A stretch of DNA of 64,000 nucleotides. Origin: an uncultured Flavobacteriaceae bacterium (GTDB lineage: Bacteria; Bacteroidota; Bacteroidia; Flavobacteriales; Flavobacteriaceae). Shown piece after piece: positions 19,686 to 27,456 of the stretch (the stretch's first letter is position 1; each line of letters opens with the position of its first letter). The DNA lies in contig CANLVG010000009.1 in NCBI GenBank assembly GCA_947494565.1, forward strand, positions 1-64,000, in the 5' to 3' direction. The position numbers and the translations under genes are program-made. The notes under the pieces were generated by a model, which worked only from the letters and a program-made list of their open reading frames with translations, was not told the DNA's origin and made no database searches.

Positions 19686-21935
19686 TTATGGGCTTTTCTT
19701 GAATTTTTTTCGCTTCTTTTTGTTTGGATTGGTAAACAATCGTTTCAAGAACCCGTCTTTTTTGACCGGTTCACAATTCAGTTGATCGCGAACAAATACA
19801 CTTGGTCGCTCGAATTGGGCTTTGGTGATGTGGTCGAAACTACGGTCTTTATTTAATTGTTGGTACCAAAGGGCAAATAGGGGAAGAGCGGCATTGGCGC
19901 CTTGACCTAGGCGAGTGCTTTTAAAACCGATTTCATGATTGTCAAGTCCTACCCACGTCACATGCACCAAATTTGGGGTCAACGCCACAAACCAGGCATC
20001 CTTATTGTTCTGTGTGGTTCCTGTTTTACCGGCAATAGCGTTGGTCAGTTTGTAGGTCTTTCTTATGCGTGATGCCGTTCCCTTATTGATGGTCGACTTC
20101 ATCATTTCGACCATTAATTGTCTGGTTTCTTTTGAAAAAGCACGGTCTCTGGCGCGCTTGGGTTCAAATTTTTTCAAGACGGAATCGTTTCGGTCAGTAA
20201 TGGTTTCAATAAGATAAGGTAAGACCGCCCTGCCATCATTAACATAGCTAGCATACATTCCGGCCAGTTCATTCAAATAGATTTCACCTGTACTCAAGGC
20301 TAAGGAAGGCTGTTGAGGTAGCTCAGAGAAAATACCCATTTTTTTCGCTTGGGTAATTACGTTATCGATTCCGGTGGCTTCCAAAACCTTAACGGCTACG
20401 GTATTGACCGATTTGCTAAGGGCCTCCTCCATGGAATAATTCAAATAGGCTTCATCTTTATCGCCCGAATTGCTGGGCGACCATCCCTTTAGATTTTGAT
20501 AAGCCACTTCCCTTGCCGAGAAGTAGGCACACGGAGGTATTCCCATTTCTAGGGCCGCAGTATAGACGACCGGTTTGAAAGTGGAGCCCACTTGTCTTTT
20601 GCTTTGGGCCACGTGATCGTATTTGAAATTTCTGAAATCGATACCACCGATCCATGTTTGCACGGCACCGGTCTTAGGGTCTATGGCGAGTGAACCGGTA
20701 TTGAGAAATTTCATATAGTGTTGAATGCTATCGATTGGGCTGGTCTTTATTGTTTTTCCCCCATTCCAGTCATGCAAGGTCATATCTCGCTTTGTCTTAA
20801 GGGAATCCCATACGGCATCGGCACTTAATCCTTCTGCTAAAAGCTTTTTATAACGAGTGGTGCCGGACACCGCTTTTTTAATAAGCTTTTTATCTGCCAA
20901 CCAAGGTGCGGTTTTTCCATAACTCTTTTCGAAACTTCCCTGAAGGGATCGCATATGTTTCTTCATGGCTTCTTCGGCCAATACCTGCATTTTGTGATTT
21001 AATGTGGTATAGATCTTTAGGCCTGAAGTATAAATATTGTATGGGTTTCCCTTTTCTTTCTCCGAAGCGTTCCACTTCAAGAGTTGCTTGCGCACTTCCT
21101 CTCGAAAATAAGGTGCGATACCGTCTGAGTAGTTGAATTTTCTATAATTCAATTGAAGCGGGAGCGCAGTCAAACTATCTTTTTCCCTCTCTAAAAGAAA
21201 ATTATTTTTTGACATGGACTGTAGCACTAGGTCTCTTCGCGCTTTGCTTTTTTCTGGAAATATTCGGGGATTATAACCATAGGTAGCTTTAAGCATTCCG
21301 ATAAGAACGGCTGCCTCTTCGATATTCAATTCGTGGGTCGGCTTGTTGAAAAACCTTAGGGAAGCACTTTCAATTCCAAAGGTGTTATCCCCAAAAGAGA
21401 CCGTATTCAAATAATGGGTCAAAATCTGTTCTTTGGAAAAAATACCCTCTAGCCTTGAAGCAATGATCATTTCCTTTACTTTATCAACAGCGATATTGGT
21501 CTGGTTCCTTTCCTTTCTTGGGTAGAGGTTTTTAGCTAGTTGTTGTGTTACGGTACTGCCCCCACCTGAGGATTCATCTTGCATTAGAATGGTTTTTAGG
21601 GCAACACGCACCAAACTAGGATAATCCACTCCACCATGCTCATAAAATCGTTCGTCTTCAATAGCGACCAGGGCATCGACCAAGTGCTTCGGAAAGTTCT
21701 CAAAAGTTATGGGCTGTCGGTCAAAGAGATAGTACTTTCCGATTAGGACACTATCGGACGAATAAACCTCCGAGGCTCGTTGGTATTCAAAATCGGAAAG
21801 CTCTTCTTTTGAAGGAAGGTCGCCCCAGGCCTCAAAATAAACCGACGCTACAAATAAGCCCGAACCCAAGATACCGGCTACCATGGCCAAAAGGCCAAAC
21901 TTTAGATATGGTGATTTGATACGTTTCAAAAACAT
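19686..21935 (-). CDS. Penicillin-binding protein 1A (transglycosylase/transpeptidase)
   Basis: A 749-residue class A PBP that polymerises and crosslinks peptidoglycan at the inner membrane. One transmembrane segment at about 12-34. Glycosyltransferase family 51 domain at about 60-235: catalytic E93 in AIEDERFYEHGG, GGSTVTQQLAKNLY, and LNTVSFGDNTFGIE. Transpeptidase domain at about 400-690: nucleophile S451 in GSTFKP, SVN in SKSVNTVAVK, and K637 in GKTGTTQNNKDAWF. The tail is very basic (NPNKKKRKKFKKSP). No partner genes adjacent; transcribed alone after the divergent nuclease gene. Confidence 0.95.
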   Translation of the reverse strand: MFLKRIKSPYLKFGLLAMVAGILGSGLFVASVYFEAWGDLPSKEELSDFEYQRASEVYSSDSVLIGKYYLFDRQPITFENFPKHLVDALVAIEDERFYEHGGVDYPSLVRVALKTILMQDESSGGGSTVTQQLAKNLYPRKERNQTNIAVDKVKEMIIASRLEGIFSKEQILTHYLNTVSFGDNTFGIESASLRFFNKPTHELNIEEAAVLIGMLKATYGYNPRIFPEKSKARRDLVLQSMSKNNFLLEREKDSLTALPLQLNYRKFNYSDGIAPYFREEVRKQLLKWNASEKEKGNPYNIYTSGLKIYTTLNHKMQVLAEEAMKKHMRSLQGSFEKSYGKTAPWLADKKLIKKAVSGTTRYKKLLAEGLSADAVWDSLKTKRDMTLHDWNGGKTIKTSPIDSIQHYMKFLNTGSLAIDPKTGAVQTWIGGIDFRNFKYDHVAQSKRQVGSTFKPVVYTAALEMGIPPCAYFSAREVAYQNLKGWSPSNSGDKDEAYLNYSMEEALSKSVNTVAVKVLEATGIDNVITQAKKMGIFSELPQQPSLALSTGEIYLNELAGMYASYVNDGRAVLPYLIETITDRNDSVLKKFEPKRARDRAFSKETRQLMVEMMKSTINKGTASRIRKTYKLTNAIAGKTGTTQNNKDAWFVALTPNLVHVTWVGLDNHEIGFKSTRLGQGANAALPLFALWYQQLNKDRSFDHITKAQFERPSVFVRDQLNCEPVKKDGFLKRLFTNPNKKKRKKFKKSP

Positions 21936-22015
21936 AGGGCTCGCTATGGCACTGCAATATCAAATTATTTATTGAATTGACCCATTTCTTAACAACAGTT
22001 TAAAATTCGTTTTTC

Positions 22016-22023
22016 TACATTTG
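22016..22023 (+). promoter_or_regulatory. Promoter -7 element (TACATTTG) of the S1/P1 nuclease gene
   Basis: Exact TAnnTTTG match 16 bases before the ATG at 22040; no convincing -33 element. Confidence 0.5.
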
Positions 22024-22039
22024 GACAAATTCAAAAGCG

Positions 22040-22813
22040 ATGAGAAAAACAGTTTTTCTGGTTTTATTTTGTTTGCACTTCTCCTTTGCCAATGCCCCTG
22101 TAATCTGGTCAAAAACCGGGCATCGCGTTATTGGGGATGTAGCTCAGGCGCACCTGACTAGAAAAGCCAGGAAATCCATCGCCAAATTATTGGATGGGCA
22201 GAGTTTGGCGGCCGTATCGAATTTTGCAGATGAAATCAAGGCTGATACATTGTACCGAAAATTCAGCGCATGGCACTACGTGAACATTCCGAAGGGTAAA
22301 ACATACAAGGAAGTTGACCCCAACCCCTATGGTGATTTGGTCGTGGCGATCAATACATGTGTTGATATTGTCAAAGATGAACGCAGTTCAAATCAAGATA
22401 AGGCGTTTTATCTGAAACTATTGGTCCATTTCGTTGGTGATTTACATCAACCCATGCATGTAGGGCGCCTTGATGACAAAGGGGGCAATGCCATACAGGT
22501 GCAGTGGTTTAATGACGGTAGCAATCTACATCGCGTATGGGATTCCAACCTCATAGAACAAAATGGGATGAGCTATTCTGAAATGGCCGCGTCCTTACCA
22601 CAATTGAGTTCAACGCAAAAAAAGGCTATTCAAGAAGGGTCTCTTCTTGACTGGGTCGAAGAGGCGCATTTAGTGGCAGATGAGCTATATGATTCCGTAG
22701 AGGTTGGCGAAAAACTCTATTATCGCTATGGATATGTATGGTGGCCTACGGTTGAAAAACAATTGCAAAAAGGAGGGCTTCGCCTAGCGAAAGTATTGAA
22801 TGATTTGTTCTGA
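22040..22813 (+). CDS. S1/P1-type zinc nuclease, secreted
   Basis: A 257-residue exported phosphodiesterase that degrades single-stranded nucleic acids and nucleotides, probably in the periplasm or outside. The signal peptide is residues 1-18. The trinuclear zinc site is complete: W23 and H28 in WSKTGHRV, D64, H79 in AWHYVNIP, H130 and D134 in VHFVGDLHQPMH, H140, H164 and D168 in NLHRVWDSNLIE. In this family the mature N-terminal Trp is a zinc ligand, so cleavage just before W23 would be expected, although the predicted site by eye is a few residues earlier. Single gene. Nutrient or phosphate scavenging is a likely role. Confidence 0.93.
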   Translation: MRKTVFLVLFCLHFSFANAPVIWSKTGHRVIGDVAQAHLTRKARKSIAKLLDGQSLAAVSNFADEIKADTLYRKFSAWHYVNIPKGKTYKEVDPNPYGDLVVAINTCVDIVKDERSSNQDKAFYLKLLVHFVGDLHQPMHVGRLDDKGGNAIQVQWFNDGSNLHRVWDSNLIEQNGMSYSEMAASLPQLSSTQKKAIQEGSLLDWVEEAHLVADELYDSVEVGEKLYYRYGYVWWPTVEKQLQKGGLRLAKVLNDLF

Positions 22814-22956
22814 AACGGTAATTCAACCAGAAAAAAGCATTTTCAACGAACAGTCATACCTTGGCATAAGAATTGAAGTTATTAGGTTAGTTAGAAGCGA
22901 GGAAATTAACATGCCTTACCCACATGTTAAAGGCAGTAACTAGCAATAGAAGGGTT

Positions 22957-22990
22957 TAAAAAATCGGTTCTCATTAGAGCCGATTTTTTA
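22957..22990. terminator. Bidirectional rho-independent terminator
   Basis: TAAAAAATCGGTTCT (22957-22971), CATT loop, AGAGCCGATTTTTTA (22976-22990), one G-T wobble. It serves the convergent nuclease and AlkB genes and overlaps the AlkB stop codon. Confidence 0.85.
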
Positions 22991-23587
22991 TTTGACAACC
23001 CTGAAAGTCAGATTAATGCGCTCACCAATAGCTTTTTTGGTCTTAGCGATCTGATGGAGCCAATGTTGTTGTGTTTCACCTTTCATAAGCAATAAACTAC
23101 CATGTTCTAAAAGCAATTTATGCCTTAGAGTTTTCTCCTTGCGGTGTTTTAAATGAAAAAAACGTTCTTGGCCCAAAGTAACCGAAGCAATAACCGGATT
23201 AGGCCCTAGTTCTTTTTCGTTATCGGCATGCCAGCCGTTACTGTCATTTCCGTCGCGGTACAGATTCAATAGGCAGGTGGTGAAAACAACGGAAGTTTTG
23301 GCTTCTACCTTGTGTTTGATTTCTAAAAGCGACATTGGAAATTCATGGGGGAGCATCGTGATGTTGGAATAGGAGTATGGTTTTCCGTTGTTTCCAAAAA
23401 GCGCAGTCAGTCGGGGCTGGGCATAGGTCTTTCCGAAAACAGTAATGTCATCTTGTTGCCATGTTACATTCTTTCGGAATGACTCAAAATAGGAATCGGC
23501 TTTTTCCGGATCAATAAAATTTGGAAAATAAAGAATCTCGCTATCCGGTAAGCTTAGGTTTATTTGGTCATCGAATAGTCTTTCCAC
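22988..23587 (-). CDS. AlkB-like 2-oxoglutarate/Fe(II) dioxygenase
   Basis: A 199-residue cytosolic oxygenase related to AlkB, which repairs alkylated bases by oxidative demethylation. Iron ligands H120 and D122 (WHADNEKE) and the distal His (H175 or H178 in QQHWLHQI), plus the 2-oxoglutarate-binding R190 and R196 in ERINLTFR, are present; GNxxGWHAD and SVTLG are typical of the eukaryote ALKBH2/3-like bacterial group. It starts with GTG, which overlaps the TAG of the AraC regulator by one base (TAGTG), so the two are translationally coupled and probably co-regulated. Confidence 0.92.
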   Translation of the reverse strand: MERLFDDQINLSLPDSEILYFPNFIDPEKADSYFESFRKNVTWQQDDITVFGKTYAQPRLTALFGNNGKPYSYSNITMLPHEFPMSLLEIKHKVEAKTSVVFTTCLLNLYRDGNDSNGWHADNEKELGPNPVIASVTLGQERFFHLKHRKEKTLRHKLLLEHGSLLLMKGETQQHWLHQIAKTKKAIGERINLTFRVVK

Positions 23588-24474
23588 TAGTTCAAGACGT
23601 TTTTTAATTCATTCCGGTATTGCGAGGGGTTCTGCCCCGTAAATGCTTTAAATGACTTGTTGAAATGCGAGAAATTATTGAATCCACTCTCAAAGCACAC
23701 CTCTGTAATGCTCATCGGTTGTTCGGCCAATAGTTTTGAGGCATGCACCAATCGATATTCATTGACGAATTGCGTAAAGGTTTTATTGGTGATCTTTTTG
23801 AAATACCTACAAAACGACGGTATGGTCATACTGACCATATTCGCTATCTCCTCTAAGCTGATTTCTTCTTTGAAATTACTTTTGACGTGGTTGAATACGA
23901 TATTGATTCGGTCATTGTCCTTTACTTCGGTTTCCATTGCGAACCCTTCTGCGTTCAGTATTTTGAACTCTTTCGAGTTGGCCAATTCATTTAGTATATT
24001 GAGTATGGACAACAGTCGCTGAAAATCAGTCTGGTATTCCAAAACCTCCATCTTATCACCAATTTTCTTTTTCGAACGTCCCGAGAAGGCGATACCGCCT
24101 TTAGCTATTTCAAAGAGCCCTTGAATTTTTTTCATTTCGGGAATGTTGAAAAAATCATTTCCCAAGAAATCCTGCTTCATCTGAATGACGGTCTCGCTGA
24201 CGTTTCCGGTCAGTTTGTCGGTGAAGCCGCAATGGGGAAGATTACTCCCTATAAGAATAAGATCACCATTGGAGTAATAGGATACATGGCTTCCGATTTG
24301 ACGCTTTCCCGCCCCACCGTTTACGTAGACCAACTCTATTTCAGGATGAAAGTGCCATATCGTATTCGAATTGGTCGAATTCGCATCGAACTTCTGGTAG
24401 CTATACGAATGCCCAAAATTGGGTTCGATCGTTTCTAAAGTAGGTTTCTTCTTAACCGTGTTCATACTATTCAT
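23587..24474 (-). CDS. AraC family transcriptional regulator with cupin sensor domain
   Basis: A 295-residue regulator. The N-terminal half (about 25-150) is an AraC-type cupin (IWHFHPEIELVYVNGGAG, LIGSNLPHCGF). The C-terminal 95 residues carry the two helix-turn-helix units: ISLEEIANMVSMTIPSFCRYF and SITEVCFESGFNNFSHFNKS, then GQNPSQYRNEL. The ligand is unknown; the pattern HFHPE..YVNGGxG is common to regulators of sugar genes. Coupled to an AlkB-like gene by a one-base overlap. A second Met (codon 4) could also start. A promoter with a repeated TAATTTTG lies upstream (24513-24563), probably the site of control. Confidence 0.92.
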   Translation of the reverse strand: MNSMNTVKKKPTLETIEPNFGHSYSYQKFDANSTNSNTIWHFHPEIELVYVNGGAGKRQIGSHVSYYSNGDLILIGSNLPHCGFTDKLTGNVSETVIQMKQDFLGNDFFNIPEMKKIQGLFEIAKGGIAFSGRSKKKIGDKMEVLEYQTDFQRLLSILNILNELANSKEFKILNAEGFAMETEVKDNDRINIVFNHVKSNFKEEISLEEIANMVSMTIPSFCRYFKKITNKTFTQFVNEYRLVHASKLLAEQPMSITEVCFESGFNNFSHFNKSFKAFTGQNPSQYRNELKNVLN

Positions 24475-24512
24475 AACTCAAAGTTACTGGGAGTATTGTC
24501 GACTCATCTCTA

Positions 24513-24563
24513 CAAAATTACCCAAAATATATGCAAAATTACCTTTTTAGAATACATTAACAA
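24513..24563 (-). promoter_or_regulatory. araC-type gene promoter with 21-bp-spaced direct repeat
   Basis: Minus strand: TTG (24561-24563), a 19-base spacer, TAATTTTG (24534-24541). The 10-mer containing the box, GGTAATTTTG, is repeated exactly 21 bases downstream (24513-24522). The spacing equals two helical turns, as for AraC half-sites. Confidence 0.6.
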
Positions 24564-24628
24564 TATACTGGGTTAAAATAGCATATAAATTAGAAAAATC
24601 TGAGGTAGTAGGGGCCAAACACCTAGCG

Positions 24629-24636
24629 TAGTTTTG
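24629..24636 (+). promoter_or_regulatory. Promoter -7 element (TAGTTTTG)
   Basis: Exact TAnnTTTG match 37 bases before the ATG at 24674; A-rich leader (TTAAAAAAAATAATC) directly before the start, usual for strongly translated Flavobacteria genes. Confidence 0.55.
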
Positions 24637-24673
24637 TGGTGTAGATTATTAATAACCATTAAAAAAAATAATC

Positions 24674-25258
24674 ATGAAAAAAGTAGTAAGATCAATCGCA
24701 ACAGTAGCCCTTATGTTCGTTGTAGCAACAAGCATGGCTAAAGAACCGAAATTGAGTGTAGCACACAACACTGAAAAAAGCCTGATTTTCGAGATGGAAA
24801 AGCCATCGAATCAGACGGTTGTTAGCATTCAAGATATTGAAGGTGTCATTATATATTCAGAAGAAGTAGCCGATGCAGCCACGTATTTAAAGAAATTCGA
24901 TTTACGCAACTTGCCTGATGGTAACTATATACTAAAGGTTGAAGACAGTTTAAAGGTAACTGTTTTTGAATTCGACATCAATGATTCAGATGTTTCCATC
25001 GTCGAGCGAAAGGAAAACACCAAGCCTGTTTTCAAGAAAGATGGGCAAAAAGTTTTCTTGAATCTCTTGAATACAGATAAGGAAGATGTTAAGATCACGA
25101 TTTATGATAGTGAGAACAGAATAGTCTTTAAAGAAACCGTGAGCGATACCTTATTGGTAGAAAAGGCCTTTAACTTTGAAAAGGCTTACGAAGATACCTA
25201 TAGAGTGGTCGTCAAAAACGGAGAGGATACCTTCTACGAAAACATTAGTGTAAAATAG
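24674..25258 (+). CDS. Secreted two-domain protein resembling T9SS tail folds (DUF3244-like)
   Basis: A 194-residue exported protein with signal peptide ending in TSMAK. Two similar beta-sandwich units of about 80 residues follow: the first has VVSIQDIEGVIIYSEEV then LRNLPDGNYILKVED, the second VKITIYDSENRIVFKETV then YEDTYRVVVKNGED. Both resemble the Por secretion tail or DUF3244 fold (strand, YxxxVxxG, strand), but the protein is nothing except these domains. Own promoter and terminator, so monocistronic. I cannot assign a function; a periplasmic or surface role is likely. Confidence 0.8.
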   Translation: MKKVVRSIATVALMFVVATSMAKEPKLSVAHNTEKSLIFEMEKPSNQTVVSIQDIEGVIIYSEEVADAATYLKKFDLRNLPDGNYILKVEDSLKVTVFEFDINDSDVSIVERKENTKPVFKKDGQKVFLNLLNTDKEDVKITIYDSENRIVFKETVSDTLLVEKAFNFEKAYEDTYRVVVKNGEDTFYENISVK

Positions 25259-25282
25259 TTGGTTTGAGTTGATTTGAAGTAG

Positions 25283-25314
25283 CCCCGTTCGGTCTTGCCG
25301 GATGGGGTTTTTTT
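25283..25314 (+). terminator. Rho-independent terminator
   Basis: CCCCGTTCGG (25283-25292), TCTTG loop, CCGGATGGGG (25298-25307) with G-T pairs, then seven T (25308-25314). Ends the small secreted-protein gene; the convergent DoxX gene stops just beyond. Confidence 0.85.
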
Positions 25315-25316
25315 GT

Positions 25317-25676
25317 TCAGATTCTCAAATACCAGTAGGCCCAATACATGAGTGCGAATTGCAGTGGAATTCGCCAAATAAGAATCCATTTGGGAAGACC
25401 CATAGCCGCTCGCTTATCAAAAAGCATATGCAGATGTGCTGGTAAGAAAAAAGTGAGCATGGCAATAATAAGGTAAATGGCAAAGTCTTTGGTAGGCGTA
25501 AAACAGAGCGCTATGCCTAGGATGATTTCGGCAAAACCGCTAAAATTAACTAGAAATTTATGGCCGGGCAGGTATCCGGGTAAGATGCGCATATACATTT
25601 CTGGTTTGGCAAAATGCATAAAGCCGGCACCAATGTAGATAGCCGCCATAAAATAAAGATGCCAAGGGTAGTTCAC
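25317..25676 (-). CDS. DoxX-like small integral membrane protein
   Basis: A 119-residue protein with four membrane segments. PWHLYFMAAIYIGAGFMHFA, PGYLPGH, GFAEIILGIAL and the LPAHLHML motif are typical of DoxX/DUF4870-like small membrane proteins of Bacteroidota; role unknown, some relatives are quinone- or sulfur-linked. Starts with GTG that overlaps the TGA of the MOSC gene by 4 bases (GTGA), so translation is coupled to the MOSC protein. Confidence 0.85.
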   Translation of the reverse strand: MNYPWHLYFMAAIYIGAGFMHFAKPEMYMRILPGYLPGHKFLVNFSGFAEIILGIALCFTPTKDFAIYLIIAMLTFFLPAHLHMLFDKRAAMGLPKWILIWRIPLQFALMYWAYWYLRI

Positions 25677-26311
25677 GGGGTGATGTATTTTTGGTACCGC
25701 TCTTTTTTATACTGTGGTACCGATGGGTTTCCCATGAATAGATCTAGCAAATCCTTCGGCTTTTCCCTCAGATATAATAATTTGTAAAATAGTTGTACCG
25801 TAAGCTCGTTCTGCGATTGTTCATGTAGCGTCAGTTCGTCCCCGACCTGCACTTTGCCTTCCTCTAATATGCGAACGTAGGTTCCGGGCCTGTTATGGTC
25901 GATAAACTGTTTCAATACATCTTGTGTTCCAAAACGGATGCCTAGTTTGTAGCAAGGTTCCCTAGGTTGCGAGATCTGTACCAGAGCGGTTCCCAATCGA
26001 TAGACATCCCCGATACGTACGCGTGATTCATCTAGGCCCGAAACGGTCAGGTTTTCTCCGAACATCCCCCAATCCCAATCCAAATCAGGATACATATCTT
26101 TCCAATAGGCGTAGTTGTCCATTGAAAATAAGTAGCATGCCTTGTGCACACCGGCATGGTGTACACGATCGATGACTGTATCGGCCTCGACTTCGGTCTT
26201 TGTAAGATACAAGGGTTTTGCGACCGGTTTTTTGAAAATACCGGTTTGTTCCTCACGTCCATTCCAAGTAAAAGTGGTCGGGTTACCTAGATTCGTAGAA
26301 ATTACTTTCAT
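25673..26311 (-). CDS. MOSC domain protein (YiiM-like)
   Basis: A 212-residue protein with a MOSC (molybdenum cofactor sulfurase C-terminal) domain across about 25-170. DTVIDRVHHAGVHKACY, WGMFGENLTV and the conserved QPREPCYKLGIRF with its Cys are characteristic. YiiM-type proteins bind a molybdopterin cofactor and reduce N-hydroxylated substrates; that activity is inferred here from family only. It is upstream of and overlaps a DoxX-like membrane protein, which may anchor or supply electrons (speculative). Confidence 0.9.
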   Translation of the reverse strand: MKVISTNLGNPTTFTWNGREEQTGIFKKPVAKPLYLTKTEVEADTVIDRVHHAGVHKACYLFSMDNYAYWKDMYPDLDWDWGMFGENLTVSGLDESRVRIGDVYRLGTALVQISQPREPCYKLGIRFGTQDVLKQFIDHNRPGTYVRILEEGKVQVGDELTLHEQSQNELTVQLFYKLLYLREKPKDLLDLFMGNPSVPQYKKERYQKYITP

Positions 26312-26321
26312 CTACTAAAAA

Positions 26322-26353
26322 TAGAAAAACCATTCGCAATTCACGAATGGTTT
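26322..26353 (-). terminator. Rho-independent terminator of the DUF6249 gene
   Basis: Stem AAACCATTCG (26327-26336) / CGAATGGTTT (26344-26353), 7-base loop. Read on the minus strand the stem is followed by a T-rich run, placing it 28 bases after the DUF6249 stop and before the MOSC gene. Confidence 0.75.
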
Positions 26354-26380
26354 CGGTTCTTTCATACACCAGGTTATTCT

Positions 26381-26734
26381 TTAGTCCTTATTTTCCATTT
26401 TCTTGGTTAGGAAGAATCCTACTAATAGTCCAATGCCCGCCATCAAGAAGATACTGCCGGGGTAGGCTACATCACCGTCAACACCCAGATTGTATTCCAT
26501 AAAGGAACCTATAAAAATGGCCAACCCTACAGCCATTAGAACTAATGCCAAATTGAGAATGAATACTTTCCAAATAGCTGCCGCGCCGCTGGGTCTCCCT
26601 TGCACAAAGATACTTGCCTCGGCCCCTTTTTCGATTAAGGCCATACGCTCTTTATTGCGAGTAGTGAAAAATAGGTATAGTGTTGCGAATACGAAGAGAA
26701 AAAAGCTGATGGGAATTAAAATTGCTGCTGCCAT
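26381..26734 (-). CDS. DUF6249 family membrane protein
   Basis: A 117-residue protein with three membrane segments (AAILIPISFFLFVFATLYLFF, VFILNLALVLMAVGLAIFIG, IFLMAGIGLLVGFFL) and a cytosolic loop RNKERMALIEKG, the DUF6249 hallmark. Start: the frame could extend to an ATG at 26815, but that region contains a perfect inverted repeat (26798-26837) and reads as regulatory; ATG at 26734 follows an A-rich AAAAAACAATCAA leader and gives the usual N-terminus MAAAILIP. Divergent from an ECF sigma gene; this neighbourhood recurs in Bacteroidota. Function unknown. Confidence 0.8.
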   Translation of the reverse strand: MAAAILIPISFFLFVFATLYLFFTTRNKERMALIEKGAEASIFVQGRPSGAAAIWKVFILNLALVLMAVGLAIFIGSFMEYNLGVDGDVAYPGSIFLMAGIGLLVGFFLTKKMENKD

Positions 26735-26797
26735 TTGATTGTTTTTTAATTGATTAATAAACTCACTTGATGCATAGGACGTCACTTCTTTGAAATA

Positions 26798-26837
26798 GGT
26801 TACAGAAAAATTCATTTTTATGGTGAAAGCTGTAACC
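26798..26837. promoter_or_regulatory. Perfect 8-bp inverted repeat between DUF6249 and sigma factor genes
   Basis: GGTTACAG (26798-26805) and CTGTAACC (26830-26837), arm centres 32 bp apart, in the divergent intergenic region 64 and 32 bases from the two start codons. Candidate operator for coordinated control of both genes. Confidence 0.5.
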
Positions 26838-26868
26838 CACGTTGTAATTTGTACGTCATATGCAGTAA

Positions 26869-27456
26869 ATGAGCCAACCTGAAGATCAATATTATATTGA
26901 CGCGATACTTAAGAATGGAGATGCAGGTGCATTCGAGTTCTTAGTGAATCGCTATAAGCATATGGTTTTTACCTTGGCTATGAAGATGATCAAGAACACG
27001 GAAGAGGCCGAAGAAATCGCCCAAGATGTTTTTCTTAAGGCGTACCATGCTTTAGATAAGTTTAAAGGGGATGCGAAATTCTCTACGTGGATATATAAAA
27101 TCACCTATTTCAGGAGTTTGGACTATATAAAGAAGCAAAAGCGTCACTTACATACGAGCTCTATCGATGATGAGGTTGAGTATCATTTACCCAGCGTAGA
27201 TAATACCTTGGCTCGACTTGAGGCAGACGAACGAAAAAAGACCATTCGAAAAGCAATCGGCAATTTACCCGAGAATGATGCTTTGGTCATAACGCTCCAT
27301 TATCTTGAGGAGTTATCCTTAAAGGAGATTTCGGATATAACGAACCTATCGGTAAACACCCTCAAAGTACGTTTGTTCAGAAGTCGTAAACGTTTGGCCG
27401 GATTTTTAACGAATGAATTGGAATCAGATATGCTAGAGAATTATGGAAGAGAATAA
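26869..27456 (+). CDS. ECF-type RNA polymerase sigma factor
   Basis: A 195-residue sigma-70 family protein. Region 2 at about 20-90: FLVNRYKHMVFTLAMKMI, EEAEEIAQDVFLKAY, STWIYKITYFRSLDYIKK. Region 4 at about 125-180: LPENDALVITLHYLEELSLKEISDITN then VNTLKVRLFRSRKRL. Regions 1.1 and 3 are absent, as in ECF sigmas. Downstream, overlapping by 14 bases, is a two-segment membrane protein that is the likely anti-sigma factor; upstream and divergent is DUF6249. The stimulus is unknown. Confidence 0.93.
   Translation: MSQPEDQYYIDAILKNGDAGAFEFLVNRYKHMVFTLAMKMIKNTEEAEEIAQDVFLKAYHALDKFKGDAKFSTWIYKITYFRSLDYIKKQKRHLHTSSIDDEVEYHLPSVDNTLARLEADERKKTIRKAIGNLPENDALVITLHYLEELSLKEISDITNLSVNTLKVRLFRSRKRLAGFLTNELESDMLENYGRE

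Noticed and set aside
26735-26815. N-terminal extension of the DUF6249 protein to ATG 26815
   Set aside because: The extension overlaps an inverted repeat and lacks similarity to the family N-terminus; kept only as an alternative start.
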